From: Bosea sp. AS-1
Lineage (GTDB): Bacteria > Pseudomonadota > Alphaproteobacteria > Rhizobiales > Beijerinckiaceae
Assembly (NCBI RefSeq): GCF_002220095.1
Contig: NZ_CP022370.1
Coordinates: 62,001 to 126,000, forward strand
DNA length: 64,000 bases
Direction: 5' to 3'
The notes under the pieces: model-generated
Database searches by the model: none
The model's input: only the letters and a program-made list of their open reading frames with translations
Told to the model about the DNA's origin: nothing
Position numbers and translations under genes: made by a program
Part shown: in pieces, positions 26,708-37,523 of the stretch
How the letters are laid out: each line of letters begins with the position of its first letter
Position numbering within the stretch: the first letter of the stretch is position 1

Positions 26708-28060
26708 GATCATCCGCAGCACCGGCTTTCGATTTGCGGTCCTGCACACGCTCGTGTTCGTCGTCTGCGTCGGACTGATCGGCTGGCTTGCCGAGGTCAC
26801 AGTGACGACAGCGCTCATGGGGCAGGCTCGCCAGCGCGTAGATGCCGAAGTGGCCGCCCTTGCGATGGAGTTTGAGCATGAGGGTAGCACCGGATTGCTG
26901 TCGAGTGTGCAGCGCCGTTTCGCCACCCGAGAGAGCCGGCTGCGCTATGCGATACTCGACCGGGACAATCGCACTGTTGTTGGTGACCACGGACTTGCGG
27001 CTTACGCGGGGGGCGCCGACGCATCCACTGAGACGGAGACACGCCAATTCAAGAGAGACGCGTCTGATTCCATTCTGGTGGCGGCGCGATCGCTGGCTGA
27101 TGGCACGCGTCTTGTCATCGCTGATGATCTCGAAAGCATCGAGGACGTACAGGATGTCATTTTGGACGCATTCCTACTCGCGTTGGGGGTCGCCCTGGCG
27201 CTCGGCTTTGGCACCGGCGCGCTCCTGACCTACGCACTCCTGAAGCGAGTCGATGCTGTGACGCGGACTGCCGACGCTATCATTGGCGGCGATCTCTCTC
27301 AGCGCATCGAGTTGACCGGCTCGGGGGACGAGTTCGACCGACTTTCGGCGACACTCAATACGATGCTCGACCGCATTGGGGCTTGATGGAGAATGTGCGA
27401 CAGGTCTCGAACGACATCGCGCACGACCTGCGGACGCCCCTGGCCCGCCTGCGCCAAGGATTGGAGGTCGCGAGAGGCCGCGCAAGAACTGGGGCTGAGT
27501 ACCAAGCCGCGGTCGACCGGGCTCTCGACGAAGCCGACGGACTCCTGCAGACATTCTCAGCGTTACTGCGTATCGCGCACATCGAGAGCGGTGCGCGACG
27601 TTCGGCCTTCCGAACGGTGGATTTGTCGGAGGTGATGCAAACCGTCGCCGAGGCTTATGGACCTGCAGCTGAAGACGGTAACCGCGTCATCCGCGCCGAG
27701 ATTGCGGACACGGTCCGCGTCCACGGCGACCGCGAGCTTCTGACGCAGCTTTTTTCCAACCTTGTCGAGAATGCGCTCCAACATACACCCCAGGGCGCGC
27801 TGATTACGATGCATTTGACGAGACAGTTCTCGGAAGCCGTCGCGGAGGTTGCCGATAATGGACCGGGTATTCCTGAGCAGGAGCGTTCGAAGGCGTTCCG
27901 GCGATTTTATCGGCTCGAGCGCAGCCGAATCACGCCCGGGAACGGCCTTGGCCTCAGCATGGTCGCCGCGATTGCCGATGTGCATCACGCGACGGTGCAG
28001 GTTCTCGACAACGCTCCAGGCCTGCGGGTCGCGGTTCGGTTCGCTTCCGGCGACTCCTGA
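26694..28060 (+). pseudogene. Sensor histidine kinase, frameshifted between HAMP and HisKA
   Basis: The first frame (26694-27386) encodes helix 1, a periplasmic sensor of ~130 residues, helix 2 and a HAMP domain, ending at TLNTMLDRIGA. The second frame (to 28060) continues MENVRQVSNDIAHDLRTPLA with the phospho-acceptor His, then N, G1 (NGPGIPEQER) and G2 boxes. Reading GGGGCTTGATGG as GGGGCTCTGATGG at ~27383 would give the normal LMENVRQ junction. The whole kinase is ~455 residues, the usual size. One missing base separates input from catalysis. Confidence 0.88.
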
Positions 28061-28679
28061 GTTCTCCGAATTGGAGTCCCCCCTTGAAGCGCACATGGTG
28101 ACGGCCAGCAATTAACCGGGGAGCCGGCTTTCGCAGGATGAAAGCCGATGGTTCCGCGATCTGCTAATCCGGTCGCCGCCAAAAGTGAAGACGCTCGATG
28201 GCTGAACGCCTGTAACGCCAATTAGCGCGTCGCCTATGCACGGAGGGCAAGGCATCCCGAGTTCCGCGATCAGGTCAGTCATCGAGGTCTTCGGAGAGCC
28301 CGCTCTCCGAGCACCCTGTTGGCCACAGGCGCATATGCCGGGCCCGTGCCCCAGACTGTGCGCCGAGGTTGAGGAACACGTCTTTGCTTCGCGCTTGCTG
28401 CTGATCGAGTCGCGCCGGGGCTTTTGACCGCGTCCACATTGCGTGCGTTTAGGCGTGAAGGCGGCGCGATCCGTGTTTGCCCTCCGTAATACCGGAGATT
28501 GCTAGCCGGTCTCGCGCGAGATCAGTGCGACCTCGAACATTACCGATCCGTATAGTCCCGGTCGAACTCCCGGGACCGGTATTGCTGCATTGTTCGTGCG
28601 CTCGTCCCTGGGTGAGAAGCCTCGTCCGGTTGGAGCGCGACCGAATGCAACCGTTCCAGCCGAGGAGGCTCAACTCCCG
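28061..28679. other. Gene-free stretch with a TetR-like site
   Basis: No convincing coding sequence is seen on either strand. The only structured element is the TACCGATCCGTA palindrome at 28536-28557, 123 bp before the methyltransferase start. The rest is probably recombination debris. Confidence 0.5.
28536..28557 (+). promoter_or_regulatory. TACCGATCYGTA palindromic site, copy 3
   Basis: AACATTACCGATCCGTATAG then TCCCGGTCGAACT. The core TACCGATCCGTA matches its own reverse complement at 10 of 12 positions. It is shared with sites at 23165, 23435 and 38826. Confidence 0.6.
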
Positions 28680-29636
28680 ATGCCTGCAGTTTGGTATACG
28701 CTGCGCCATCTCGTGCCTTGGACGGGCTATCCTTATGTTGGACAGAGCGTTCAATGCAATCTATGTGGCTCGAGGGAGACTGTGATCATCGGACGCATCG
28801 ATCGCCGACTGAAACGTCTGACAAGCGTCTGCTGTTCGCAATGCGGCCTCATCCGTACCGATCCGATGCCCACGGCCGAGGAGCTCGCATCGTATTATGC
28901 GGATAGCTACCGGTTGGACTATCAGGGAGCATTCGGCGGTCAACCTCCCCGGTTCCATGTCACCCGCAGTCTGCGGGAGGCTCGAGCGCGTGCAGCGCTA
29001 CTGGCACCGGCTCTCCGCCCAGGCGCACAGGTGCTTGATTTCGGTTCCGGTTCCGGCGAGTTCATCGCACTAGTTCAAGAGGCCGGATGTGAGGTCGTTG
29101 GGATCGAGCCTAGCCGCGCTTATGCTGCCTTCGCGCGGCGACGGTATGGGGTGACGGTGATCGAGGACGAGAGTCAAGCAAGCTTTGCCCCGGAATACTT
29201 CGATGTCATCACCACCCATCACGTGCTCGAGCATTTGCGCGATCCCGTGGACGCGTTGAGACGACTGGCGCGTTGGCTCGCACCGAATGGTGTTCTCTAT
29301 GTCAGCGTTCCGCATATGGCCGCCGAGCACAAGCGGCCGCACGAGCGGTTTCATTTCGGCCATACGCACGGCTTTGTACCAGAAACGCTCAATCTCGCTG
29401 CCCTGTGCAGCGGCCTCGAGCCGGACCCGCGCTTCTGCCCGGAGGGAACCACGGTCGTGTATCGGAAGACGAACGGCCCCGCTCCCCCTACGATCGCGGC
29501 ACCCGAGATTGTGGCCCGGATTATCGACCTCTACTCGCGCCAACGTCTTCTGCCATACGTTGCTTCGGGCGCATGGCTTTGGCCGGTGCTCCGCCGAAAC
29601 GCCAAGGTCCTCCGGGATAGCGTATTTTTGCGATGA
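28680..29636 (+). CDS. Class I SAM-dependent methyltransferase with N-terminal zinc ribbon
   Basis: ATG 28680 follows GAGGAGG. The 318-residue protein begins with a CxxC...CxxC zinc ribbon (CNLCGSRE, CCSQCGLI) followed by DPMPTAEELASYY, the usual lead-in of this methyltransferase group. Motif I is VLDFGSGSGEFIALVQ, and later HHVLEHLRDPVDALRRL fits the ubiquinone/menaquinone or polysaccharide-modifying type. The acceptor substrate is unknown. It stands alone between two damaged regions. Confidence 0.88.
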   Translation: MPAVWYTLRHLVPWTGYPYVGQSVQCNLCGSRETVIIGRIDRRLKRLTSVCCSQCGLIRTDPMPTAEELASYYADSYRLDYQGAFGGQPPRFHVTRSLREARARAALLAPALRPGAQVLDFGSGSGEFIALVQEAGCEVVGIEPSRAYAAFARRRYGVTVIEDESQASFAPEYFDVITTHHVLEHLRDPVDALRRLARWLAPNGVLYVSVPHMAAEHKRPHERFHFGHTHGFVPETLNLAALCSGLEPDPRFCPEGTTVVYRKTNGPAPPTIAAPEIVARIIDLYSRQRLLPYVASGAWLWPVLRRNAKVLRDSVFLR

Positions 29637-29938
29637 CGCGCGATCCACTATGGCGCGAAATGTGTGGAACGACCCGCGGTGCAAGGGCGTTTTCAGTTGA
29701 TTTCATCGGCCGGGAACGGTGCGGTCATTTGTCCCGCGGTCCGGTCTTTCAGCGCGGCTCATGATCGCTGGGTTCGATGAAGTCCGCGAAGTTCGGATTC
29801 CGATTGAAGCGGGCGGGGTATTCGGAAGCGAAGTCGGCAGGCCATTCCGATTTGGAGCCGACACCCTGAAGGCGTACGGGAGGCTTGGGTCAGCTCCTCT
29901 GGCAGACGATTTCCGTTTCGACCGCGACGGAGATTGTG

Positions 29939-30007
29939 ATGCCCACGGAGTGGAAGCTGACCATGCGACAACTGCGGCAGATGCTGCGTTTGGCAGAAGC
30001 CGATGGC
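29939..30007 (+). pseudogene. Fragment of IS21-family IstA transposase N-terminus
   Basis: A 23-codon stretch beginning MPTEWKLTMRQLRQMLRLA resembles the first helix of IS21 IstA proteins, which start with a similar MRQLR/LRL motif. It breaks off at the point where the helix-turn-helix should follow. The match is short, so this is tentative. Confidence 0.45.
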
Positions 30008-30128
30008 GCGGACATGCATTTCATAAGCCTCGTGACTCTTGATGTCCTGCATGACTTTTCTCTTGACCCTCTAGTGACCTCAGCTTGGACAGAGCACTCC
30101 TTGCATCGCCAAGAAGCGGAGACGATCC

Positions 30129-30236
30129 ATGACCGGCGCTCGGAAACCGAAGGTTGAGTTTGTCAGTTGGAAGGTCGGCGGCATGGATTGCACCAGCTGT
30201 TCGGCCAAAGCCTTGGGTAAAGGACGAACGGATTGA
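30129..30236 (+). pseudogene. N-terminal HMA fragment of a heavy-metal ATPase
   Basis: A 35-codon frame contains VSWKVGGMDCTSCSAKA, a classic GMxCxxC metal-binding loop at the start of a P1B ATPase, then falls into unrelated sequence and a stop. It could be the lost 5' end of the ATPase whose 3' half survives at 43005-43978; that link is inferred only from complementarity of the pieces. Confidence 0.6.
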
Positions 30237-30259
30237 GCTTCTGCCGTTTGCATCACGTT

Positions 30260-30538
30260 GATTCGCCTCAGTAGTCCTACCCGGCGGGCAGAATGGGCAG
30301 CCCTGGTTTGCGGATCGCACCCGTTCCGCCGCGCTGATCGGGCTTCTACCGGACAGCGCCGATACGATGACCGACCTCGTCGGCCGCTGGTCCGCTTCCG
30401 GAGGGGGCAGAGATTGCGGCCGCCCGCTGCGGTACAGCACTATTTGGCCGAACCGTCTGGCTGAAGGAGCTGCATTTCGACCAATTCACTCCCGACGAAA
30501 GGTTGCGCCAGTTCTTGAGGAGGTTTTGTTCTTGGTGA
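30260..30538 (+). pseudogene. Unrecognised gene fragment, frameshifted
   Basis: Two frames read as a plausible protein end: WFADRTRSAALIGLLPDSAD then MTDLVGRWSAS, and after a shift near the G-run at 30400, EGAEIAAARCGTALFGRTVW then LKELHFDQFTPDERLRQFL to a TGA at 30536. I do not recognise the family. No start is visible. Confidence 0.35.
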
Positions 30539-30746
30539 GGACGGGAGGTTGGCTAACAGCGGCTCCGATCCCGTGGACCGCAAGCTTTGTCGTTCAACGC
30601 CGGAACCGGTGGCACCATTCACCCGGGCGGTGTGAGGCTGCATCTTCGGCGGCCTGATATACGACGACGACATTGGGTCGCGGCAGTTTTGAAACCTGGC
30701 CATCGCGGGCAGGTAAACCATCGTCGAACGGGACTGGGAGCCCAGC

Positions 30747-32469
30747 ATGCTCATAAAGATGACCACGCTCAGGCTCAGGCTGGTGATCGGTTTCATGCTG
30801 GTCAGCGTGCCCGCCATGTTAGGCTCGGCTTATATCGCCGCCCAGTTGATTTCGGACGCCTTCGAGGACAATGTCGAGCAGTGGCTCGGCGAGACTTCCC
30901 GTTTCTTCTCGCTTGATATCGCCGAAGCGCAGCAGGAGGCGCAGCGCGTCGCGAGCGTCGTCGGCCGCCGGCTGGAGCAGACGACCGACGACCAGAAGAT
31001 GCAGCGCGCCGCCGAGGGCGAATTCGCCGTGCTGAGTACCGTCGGCTACGACCTGATCGCGATTTACCGGCCCAATGGCGAGATGCTGTTCAAGACCCGG
31101 GACTTCACCAGCATCGGCCCGCTTCCGACCGAGACTGGCCAAGGGCTGTTCCGCATCGAGGCAGACGGCAAGCGCTGGATCATGGCCGGCGCCGTCCAGT
31201 CCGTGGACCTCAACGGCCAGCAGACCAATGTCCTGGTCGGGACCTGGCTCGACGAGGCACATCTCGGCGGCATCAAGGTCGTGACCTCGCTCGACGTTCG
31301 CCTGTTCGCCGATTTCGACGGACAGCTCCAGCCGGTCGTACAGACCCATCCGGATCGGCGCGCCGCTATCCCCAAGGCAATCCGCGCGCGGCTCGCGGCC
31401 GGCGAGGAGCGGATCTTTGAACCGGCCGCTGACGGCGGCAACTATCGCGCCGTCTATTCCGGCTTTCGCGCATCGACGGTGGGCTTGCGGGTGTCAGCTT
31501 CATCGGCCTGCGCCGCGAGGCCGGTTTCTTCGAGCAGCTCGGGCAGGAGAGCCTGTTCCTCGGCATCTTCGTGCTCGGCAGCGTCATCTCCATCCTGGTC
31601 GGCCTCCTCATGTCGGCGGTGCTGGTGCGGCCGCTACGGGCGCTCACCCGTGGCGTGCGGGCGATCGCCGCCGGCGATTTCGACCAGCGCGTCCCGGCCA
31701 GCGGCGGGCGCGAGATCGCCGAGCTGGCGACGGGCTTCAACGGCATGGCCGAGCAGCTCGGCAAGCTCCAGGCGCTGGAGCAGGAGCTGCGCCGCCGCGA
31801 CCGGCTTTCGGCGCTCGGCCAGGCCGCGATGGTGATCGCGCATGAGGTGCGCAACCCGCTCGGCATCATCAAGACCTCGACGGAGGTGGTGCGCAACCGC
31901 GCCAAGCTCGGCGACTCCGAGAGCAAGATGCTGGGCTACGTCATCGACGAGGTCCGGCGCATCGAGACCCTGATCCGCGGCTTTCTCGACTTCGCCCAGC
32001 CGAAGGCGCCGGTTATGACCGCCTTTCCGCTGCGCAACGTGATCGACCGCGTCGCGGCGATCGCGGAGCCCGAGCTCACCACGCGCAAGCTCTCGCTGCT
32101 GGTGGAGGACAAGACGGACAACGCCATGATCAAGGGCGATGCCGACCAGCTCCACCAGGCCTGTCTCAACCTCGTCCTCAACGCCATGGACGCGATGCCC
32201 GAGGGCGGCGTCATCCTCGCCACCGTGACCGGCGACAGGGAAACCGTCTCGCTGACGATCCACGACGAGGGCGACGGCGTGCCGGAAGAGATCCGCGCCG
32301 AGATCTTCAACCCGTTCTTCACCACCAAGGCGAAGGGCACCGGCCTCGGCCTTGCCAAGGTCCAGAGCGTGGCCGAGGCTCATGGCGGCCGGGCATCTTG
32401 CGAAAGCCCGGATGGACAGGGCGCAGCCTTCACGATGACGTTGCCCCGCGTAGAATCCGGAGCGGCGCC

Positions 32470-32473
<4 letters not shown>
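30747..32473 (+). pseudogene. Sensor histidine kinase (NtrB-like output), frameshifted in the sensor-HAMP junction
   Basis: The first frame gives helix 1 and a ~215-residue periplasmic double-Cache-like sensor, then loses frame near 31470. The second frame restores IDGGLAGVSFIGLRREAGFF, then helix 2, HAMP, the HisKA box (MVIAHEVRNPLGIIKTST, phospho-His) and an HATPase domain with [20 protein letters not shown] and [11 protein letters not shown]. One missing base near CGCGCATCGACGG explains the break. The full length is ~575 residues. Its stop overlaps the start of the sigma-54 response regulator, its natural partner. Confidence 0.88.
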
Positions 32474-33846
<1,373 letters not shown>

Positions 33847-33869
33847 CAGGCCTGCACGAACCGGCGGCC

Positions 33870-33885
33870 TGCCGGGGTGATTGCA
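33870..33885 (+). promoter_or_regulatory. Possible sigma-54 promoter before mipA-like gene
   Basis: TGCCGGGGTGATTGCA has the TTGCA -12 element and correct spacing to a -24 element that is imperfect (TGCC instead of TGGC). It lies 48 bp upstream of the outer-membrane gene and just after an NtrC-type activator. The evidence is suggestive only. Confidence 0.35.
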
Positions 33886-33932
33886 AGTGCGAAGCCTGAT
33901 AGAGACAGCGGGCCCTCGCGGCGCGCCGGAGA

Positions 33933-34757
33933 ATGTGGATGGCTATGCGTACCCTGAGTGCCTGCTGCCTGGGCCTCTTCCTCGCGACCGCGGCGAGCGC
34001 CCAGGAGGCGGCGCCCAACCTCGCCGATCCGACGCCCGCCAAGGGCTGGATCGTCACGCTCGGCGGCTCGCTCCAGCTCGGCCCGAAATATGACGGCTCC
34101 AGCTCGGCCGGCCTCTCCTTCATGCCCTCGCTGAGCTGGCGCCGCGTCGGCGAGAAGCCCGGCTTCAGCGCACCGGATGACAGCCTGGACTATGCGCTCT
34201 ACGAGACCGACCGCTTCAGCGTCGGCGTGGCGGGCGCCTTCAGGAGCGGTCGCTATTCCGGCTCGAACAACCGGCTCTTCGGCCTGCGCGACGTGCCCTG
34301 GTCGGTCGAGGCCGGCGTCTTCGCCGAATTCTGGCCGATCCTGGATCGCCTGCGCACGCGCGTCGAGGTCCGTCAGGGCTTCCACGGGCATCACGGCGTC
34401 GTCGCGGACCTCTCCGCCGACTGGGTCGAGCGCTTCGGCCGCTTCACCCTCTCGGGCGGGCCGCGCCTGGCGCTCGGCTCCGCCTCCTATATGCGCCGCA
34501 ATTTCGGGATCACGCTGCCGGAATCACTGGCAAACGGCTATCTCGCCGCCTATCGCCCGTCCGGCGGCGCCAAGAGCATCGGCCTCGCCTCGGCCCTTGA
34601 ATATACCTGGTCCGAGCAGTGGTCGACGACGCTGTTCGCGCGCTATGACCGGCTGATAAGCGAGGCGGACCGCTCGCCGCTGGTGCGCACCAGCGGCCAG
34701 CGCGACCAGTTCACGGTCGGCCTCGGCATGAACTACTCCTTCCAGTTCGGCAATTAG
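33933..34757 (+). CDS. MipA/OmpV-family outer membrane protein
   Basis: The 274-residue protein has a signal peptide cleaved near ASAQEA and alternating strands of a beta-barrel, with TLGGSLQLGPKYDGS near the start, a MipA/OmpV hallmark. Members act as scaffold proteins or as inducible outer-membrane proteins under two-component control, consistent with the NtrC-type pair upstream. The stop codon TAG is created at the junction with the IS5-family element (TA target plus G of the element). The last residues (SFQFGN) may thus be a clipped or altered barrel end. Confidence 0.85.
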   Translation: MWMAMRTLSACCLGLFLATAASAQEAAPNLADPTPAKGWIVTLGGSLQLGPKYDGSSSAGLSFMPSLSWRRVGEKPGFSAPDDSLDYALYETDRFSVGVAGAFRSGRYSGSNNRLFGLRDVPWSVEAGVFAEFWPILDRLRTRVEVRQGFHGHHGVVADLSADWVERFGRFTLSGGPRLALGSASYMRRNFGITLPESLANGYLAAYRPSGGAKSIGLASALEYTWSEQWSTTLFARYDRLISEADRSPLVRTSGQRDQFTVGLGMNYSFQFGN

Positions 34758-35604
34758 GTTTCGTGGACAAAGCTTGACGGCAAGACTCGGGATTGATTCA
34801 AGGCTGCCTTTTGGAGGCAGCTTTGGGCGAACGGATCGGTCTTTCGGATGAAGAATGGGAATTGATCGGCCCGCTGCTGCCCTCGGAGCGCGGGCGCGGC
34901 TGCCGACCCGCGGGTGACAACCGCCCCTTCTTCGAGGGCATGATGTGGATGGCGCGCACCGGCTCGCAGTGGCGCCACCTGCCGGACGAGTATGGCAAGT
35001 GGAACAGCGTCTTCCGCCGCTATCGGCGTTGGGTCGAGACGGGAGTTTTCGACGCCATGCTCGAAACCCTGGCCGAGATGGCGGGCCGGGAGCGATCCGC
35101 CGACATGATCGATAGCACCATCGTCCGGGCGCACCACTGCGCTGTCGGCATAAAAAAGGGACTCAAGCGGCCGAGGCGCTTGGCCGATCGCGTGGTGGGT
35201 TCACCACGAAACTCCACGCCTCTTGCGACGGAAAAGGCCGCCCGCTCGGCCTCGTCCTGACGCCGGGCGAAGCCCACGACGTGAAGGGCTTCGGCCCGCT
35301 GTTCCGGATGATCGCCGATAAAGCCAAGGCGCTGCTCGCCGATCGTGGCTATGACGCGGATGCCATTCGGGAGGAGATCGCGTTCCACGGTGTCCGGGCC
35401 GTGATCCCGGCGAAGCATGGCCGTCGCAACCCGGCCCTTCATGATCGCGACAAATACCGCCAGCGCAGCCGTGTCGAACAACTCTTCAACAAGCTCAAGA
35501 ACTGGCGTCACATCGCCACCCGCTATGACAAAACCAGAGAGTCCTATCTCGGCTTCGTCAGCCTCGTATCAGCATTGCTGTGGCTACCCTTTGTCCACGA
35601 AGCC
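34757..35604 (+). mobile_element. IS5-family (IS427-group-like) insertion sequence
   Basis: Terminal inverted repeats read GGTTTCGTGGACAAAG at the left and GGCTTCGTGGACAAAG on the complement of the right end. TA is repeated at both flanks (34755-34756 and 35605-35606). The length is 848 bp. It carries a transposase in two frames joined at an A6 run. It adjoins the stop codon of the MipA-like gene. Confidence 0.88.
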
Positions 35605-35607
35605 TAG
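34793..35607 (+). CDS. IS5-family transposase in two frames with programmed slip
   Basis: The first frame (TTG 34793 to 35260) encodes the DUF4096-type N-terminal domain (LSDEEWELIGPLLPSERG) and the first DDE Asp (MIDSTIVRAHHC). At CATAAAAAAGGG (about 35150) a -1 slip leads into the second frame, which has GGFTTKLHASCDGKGRPLG, LLADRGYDADAIR (second Asp) and the Glu region RVEQLFNKLKNWRHIATRYD. The frame change is the known expression mode of IS427-type elements, not damage. Its stop TAG uses the flanking TA. Confidence 0.9.
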
Positions 35608-35829
35608 TTACTAGATCGGAGGCCGCACTGCGGCGTCGAGAGCAGCAGTCCGTTCCAGATCAAGCTTGCCGGACTTAACGCGTCATTCTCTTTTCTTCCA
35701 GAAAAGTACCCGTTCCCGCAATATCGTGCCGTACATCCGCGGCGCTGGCGAATGACACCTGGGTCGATGACGGCAAGTCCCGCTTTCTCGCACAAAGCTA
35801 TGACAACTCGCTGTCTTGCCATAGCATCC

Positions 35830-36099
35830 CTAGACCCGCAAAATGCGTAAAGCTGTAGCGCCATCCAGACGATCGATATCCGGCACTGGTGCCGGACGCG
35901 CCGCCGGCAGATCAGAAGCGATCGAGACAGCCGCAAACTCCGGCGGCACGCGCCGTCCAAGTAGCCGGTCTCGCCAGCGATAGGTCTGTTGAGCCTGGAT
36001 GCCATGGCGCTTCGCTGTGGCAATGACGTTACCGCTGGTTGCCGCCTCCTCGACGGACGGCGCGCTTCTCTTCCCAGTTCCAATGCCTACGCCGTACAT
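35830..36099 (-). pseudogene. IS66-family OrfA (TnpA) remnant
   Basis: The frame reads EEAATSGNVIATAKRHGIQ then AQQTYRWRDRLLGRR and later PEFAAVSIAS and DGATALRILRV. These are degraded versions of the helix-turn-helix and the C-terminal VDAxALxRVL segment of IS66 OrfA proteins. There is no intact start and no TnpB or TnpC follows. A short IS66 TnpC-like tail occurs separately near 38560. Confidence 0.6.
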
Positions 36100-36434
36100 A
36101 GGTCTCGTCGCACACAGCCGTTCTCCAGCACCACTGCTGGCATCGATGCCAAATCAGCGTGACGGCAGGCTGGACAGACACTCACCTTCGAACAAGGCGC
36201 CCTCGGCGGAGGGGTACCAAAATGCGCGTGTCGCTAAAGTTAGAGTACTGCGCACCTCTCGTGCGGCGGCGCGATCGGCGAACTGCAGGTCGGGTCGGAC
36301 GAGATCGTCGCTGCTGGGTCAGCCGCTGGCGGTGCAGATCCAGGATCGTCATCAGTTCTCGAAGCTGGACCACCGCCACCGCCACCGCCTCTCGCCGACT
36401 CCGATCGGCGGGCATGATCGACCACAGGTGGAAA

Positions 36435-36470
36435 GCCCGATGCTGCGGGGGGCGCCCCGCAGCATCGGGC
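36435..36470. repeat. Perfect 16-bp inverted repeat (hairpin)
   Basis: GCCCGATGCTGCGGGG (36435-36450), loop GGCG, and CCCCGCAGCATCGGGC (36455-36470). The stem is perfect and very GC-rich. No T-run follows on either side, so a classical terminator is unlikely. Confidence 0.8.
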
Positions 36471-36908
36471 CAGGACACCAGCCAGAGAATTTTCGGCGCC
36501 CACTTTCGGGGAGAATTCAACGCCCGGCCACACGGTCAGCGCGGTTCACGAGATGGATGACGGTCATGTCCCGCTCGATGCGCGACGCGACCGGCGGTCC
36601 GATGTCGGAATTCACCCGAGCCTTGAGGGTTCGCCATCGGCGTCGAGACGGATCGCAGGCAGTTTAGGGGGACGGTCAGCCACCGTCGCAGCCGATGCTT
36701 CAGACACTTGTCGAGAGGGGCCGCCTCGGAAGGCTCTTCATCCTGTCAGGCGGCTTCGCTGCTGCTCGTTGTTCGCCGCCTGCTTGTATCACGTCAGCCG
36801 CGAGATGTGCGGTCCGGCGGCAGTAGGGCCGAACCTAGCGAGAATCGATCTTTGCCCACCATGCCAGCGGTCAAGCGGACCTGCTTACGGGTCCCGGCAT
36901 ACGTCGCG

Positions 36909-37211
36909 TCAAGTCCGCCGGCCGACAGCGAGCTTGGCCGCCTCCACGGCGCCGGTGCACTGCGGAGCAATCTCGACGAGGACGACGTCCGGGCCAGCCG
37001 CCCCAGTCCAGAAGCGGATCACCTGGGTGACGCCCCAGACCGGATTCTCGCTCACACGTGTGACGACCACGGGCGCTGCGGCGCGGGCGCAGGCAACGAC
37101 TTTCTCAGCGTTTTCGCGCGGGATGCCGAGCGCCGAGAGCTGGCGGGTGATGGCCCCCTGGACCGGATCGAGGATCAGGAGCGAGACCAGCGCGGCGATG
37201 AATGTTTGCAT
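36909..37211 (-). CDS. Hypothetical 100-aa exported or membrane-anchored protein
   Basis: ATG 37211 follows GGAGATC. The N-terminus (MQTFIAALVSLLILDPVQGA) looks like a signal anchor. The rest is a compact domain with one Cys in VACARAAAPVVV and a second in IAPQCTGAVEAA. Family unknown. It stands alone on this strand between debris and a secreted zincin-like gene. Confidence 0.6.
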   Translation of the reverse strand: MQTFIAALVSLLILDPVQGAITRQLSALGIPRENAEKVVACARAAAPVVVTRVSENPVWGVTQVIRFWTGAAGPDVVLVEIAPQCTGAVEAAKLAVGRRT

Positions 37212-37523
37212 GACGATTGATCTCCATAAGGTCGCCCACTTCTGAGCGCTAGCCACGGATCGTCTTCGCTGGTTGGCGATGTGACCTCACCTTCTGTACA
37301 AGCTGAGGTCGCTCGAGGTTCAAGAGAAAAGTCCGGCGTGCTTTCCGAGCAGACCGGCATCCTGAAGGAAGCATTCGCCATGCGCGCCGCCGCATCCCTC
37401 GTACGATGGAACACCACGATGCGTCGGCCTGGCCAGCATTATCCTCACAGTGATCTTGTCGTCGAACGTGCAACGGAGCATCAGGCTCTTATCCGCGCAT
37501 TTCTACGTTCGCTTTGTCCCATG

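Larger units (their letters stand above)
35608..36908. other. Decayed region between IS5 element and 36909 gene
   Basis: It contains an IS66 OrfA remnant (35830-36099, minus), a perfect 16-bp hairpin (36435-36470) and, near 36780-36810, a short stretch reading LYHVSREMCGPA that echoes LYHVTREMRGPA of the small membrane protein at 12285. The rest has open frames but no recognisable protein. Confidence 0.5.

Noticed and set aside
28236..28427. 63-codon frame in the gap after the histidine kinase
   Set aside because: No ribosome site, domain or conservation-type features; likely chance in GC-rich DNA.
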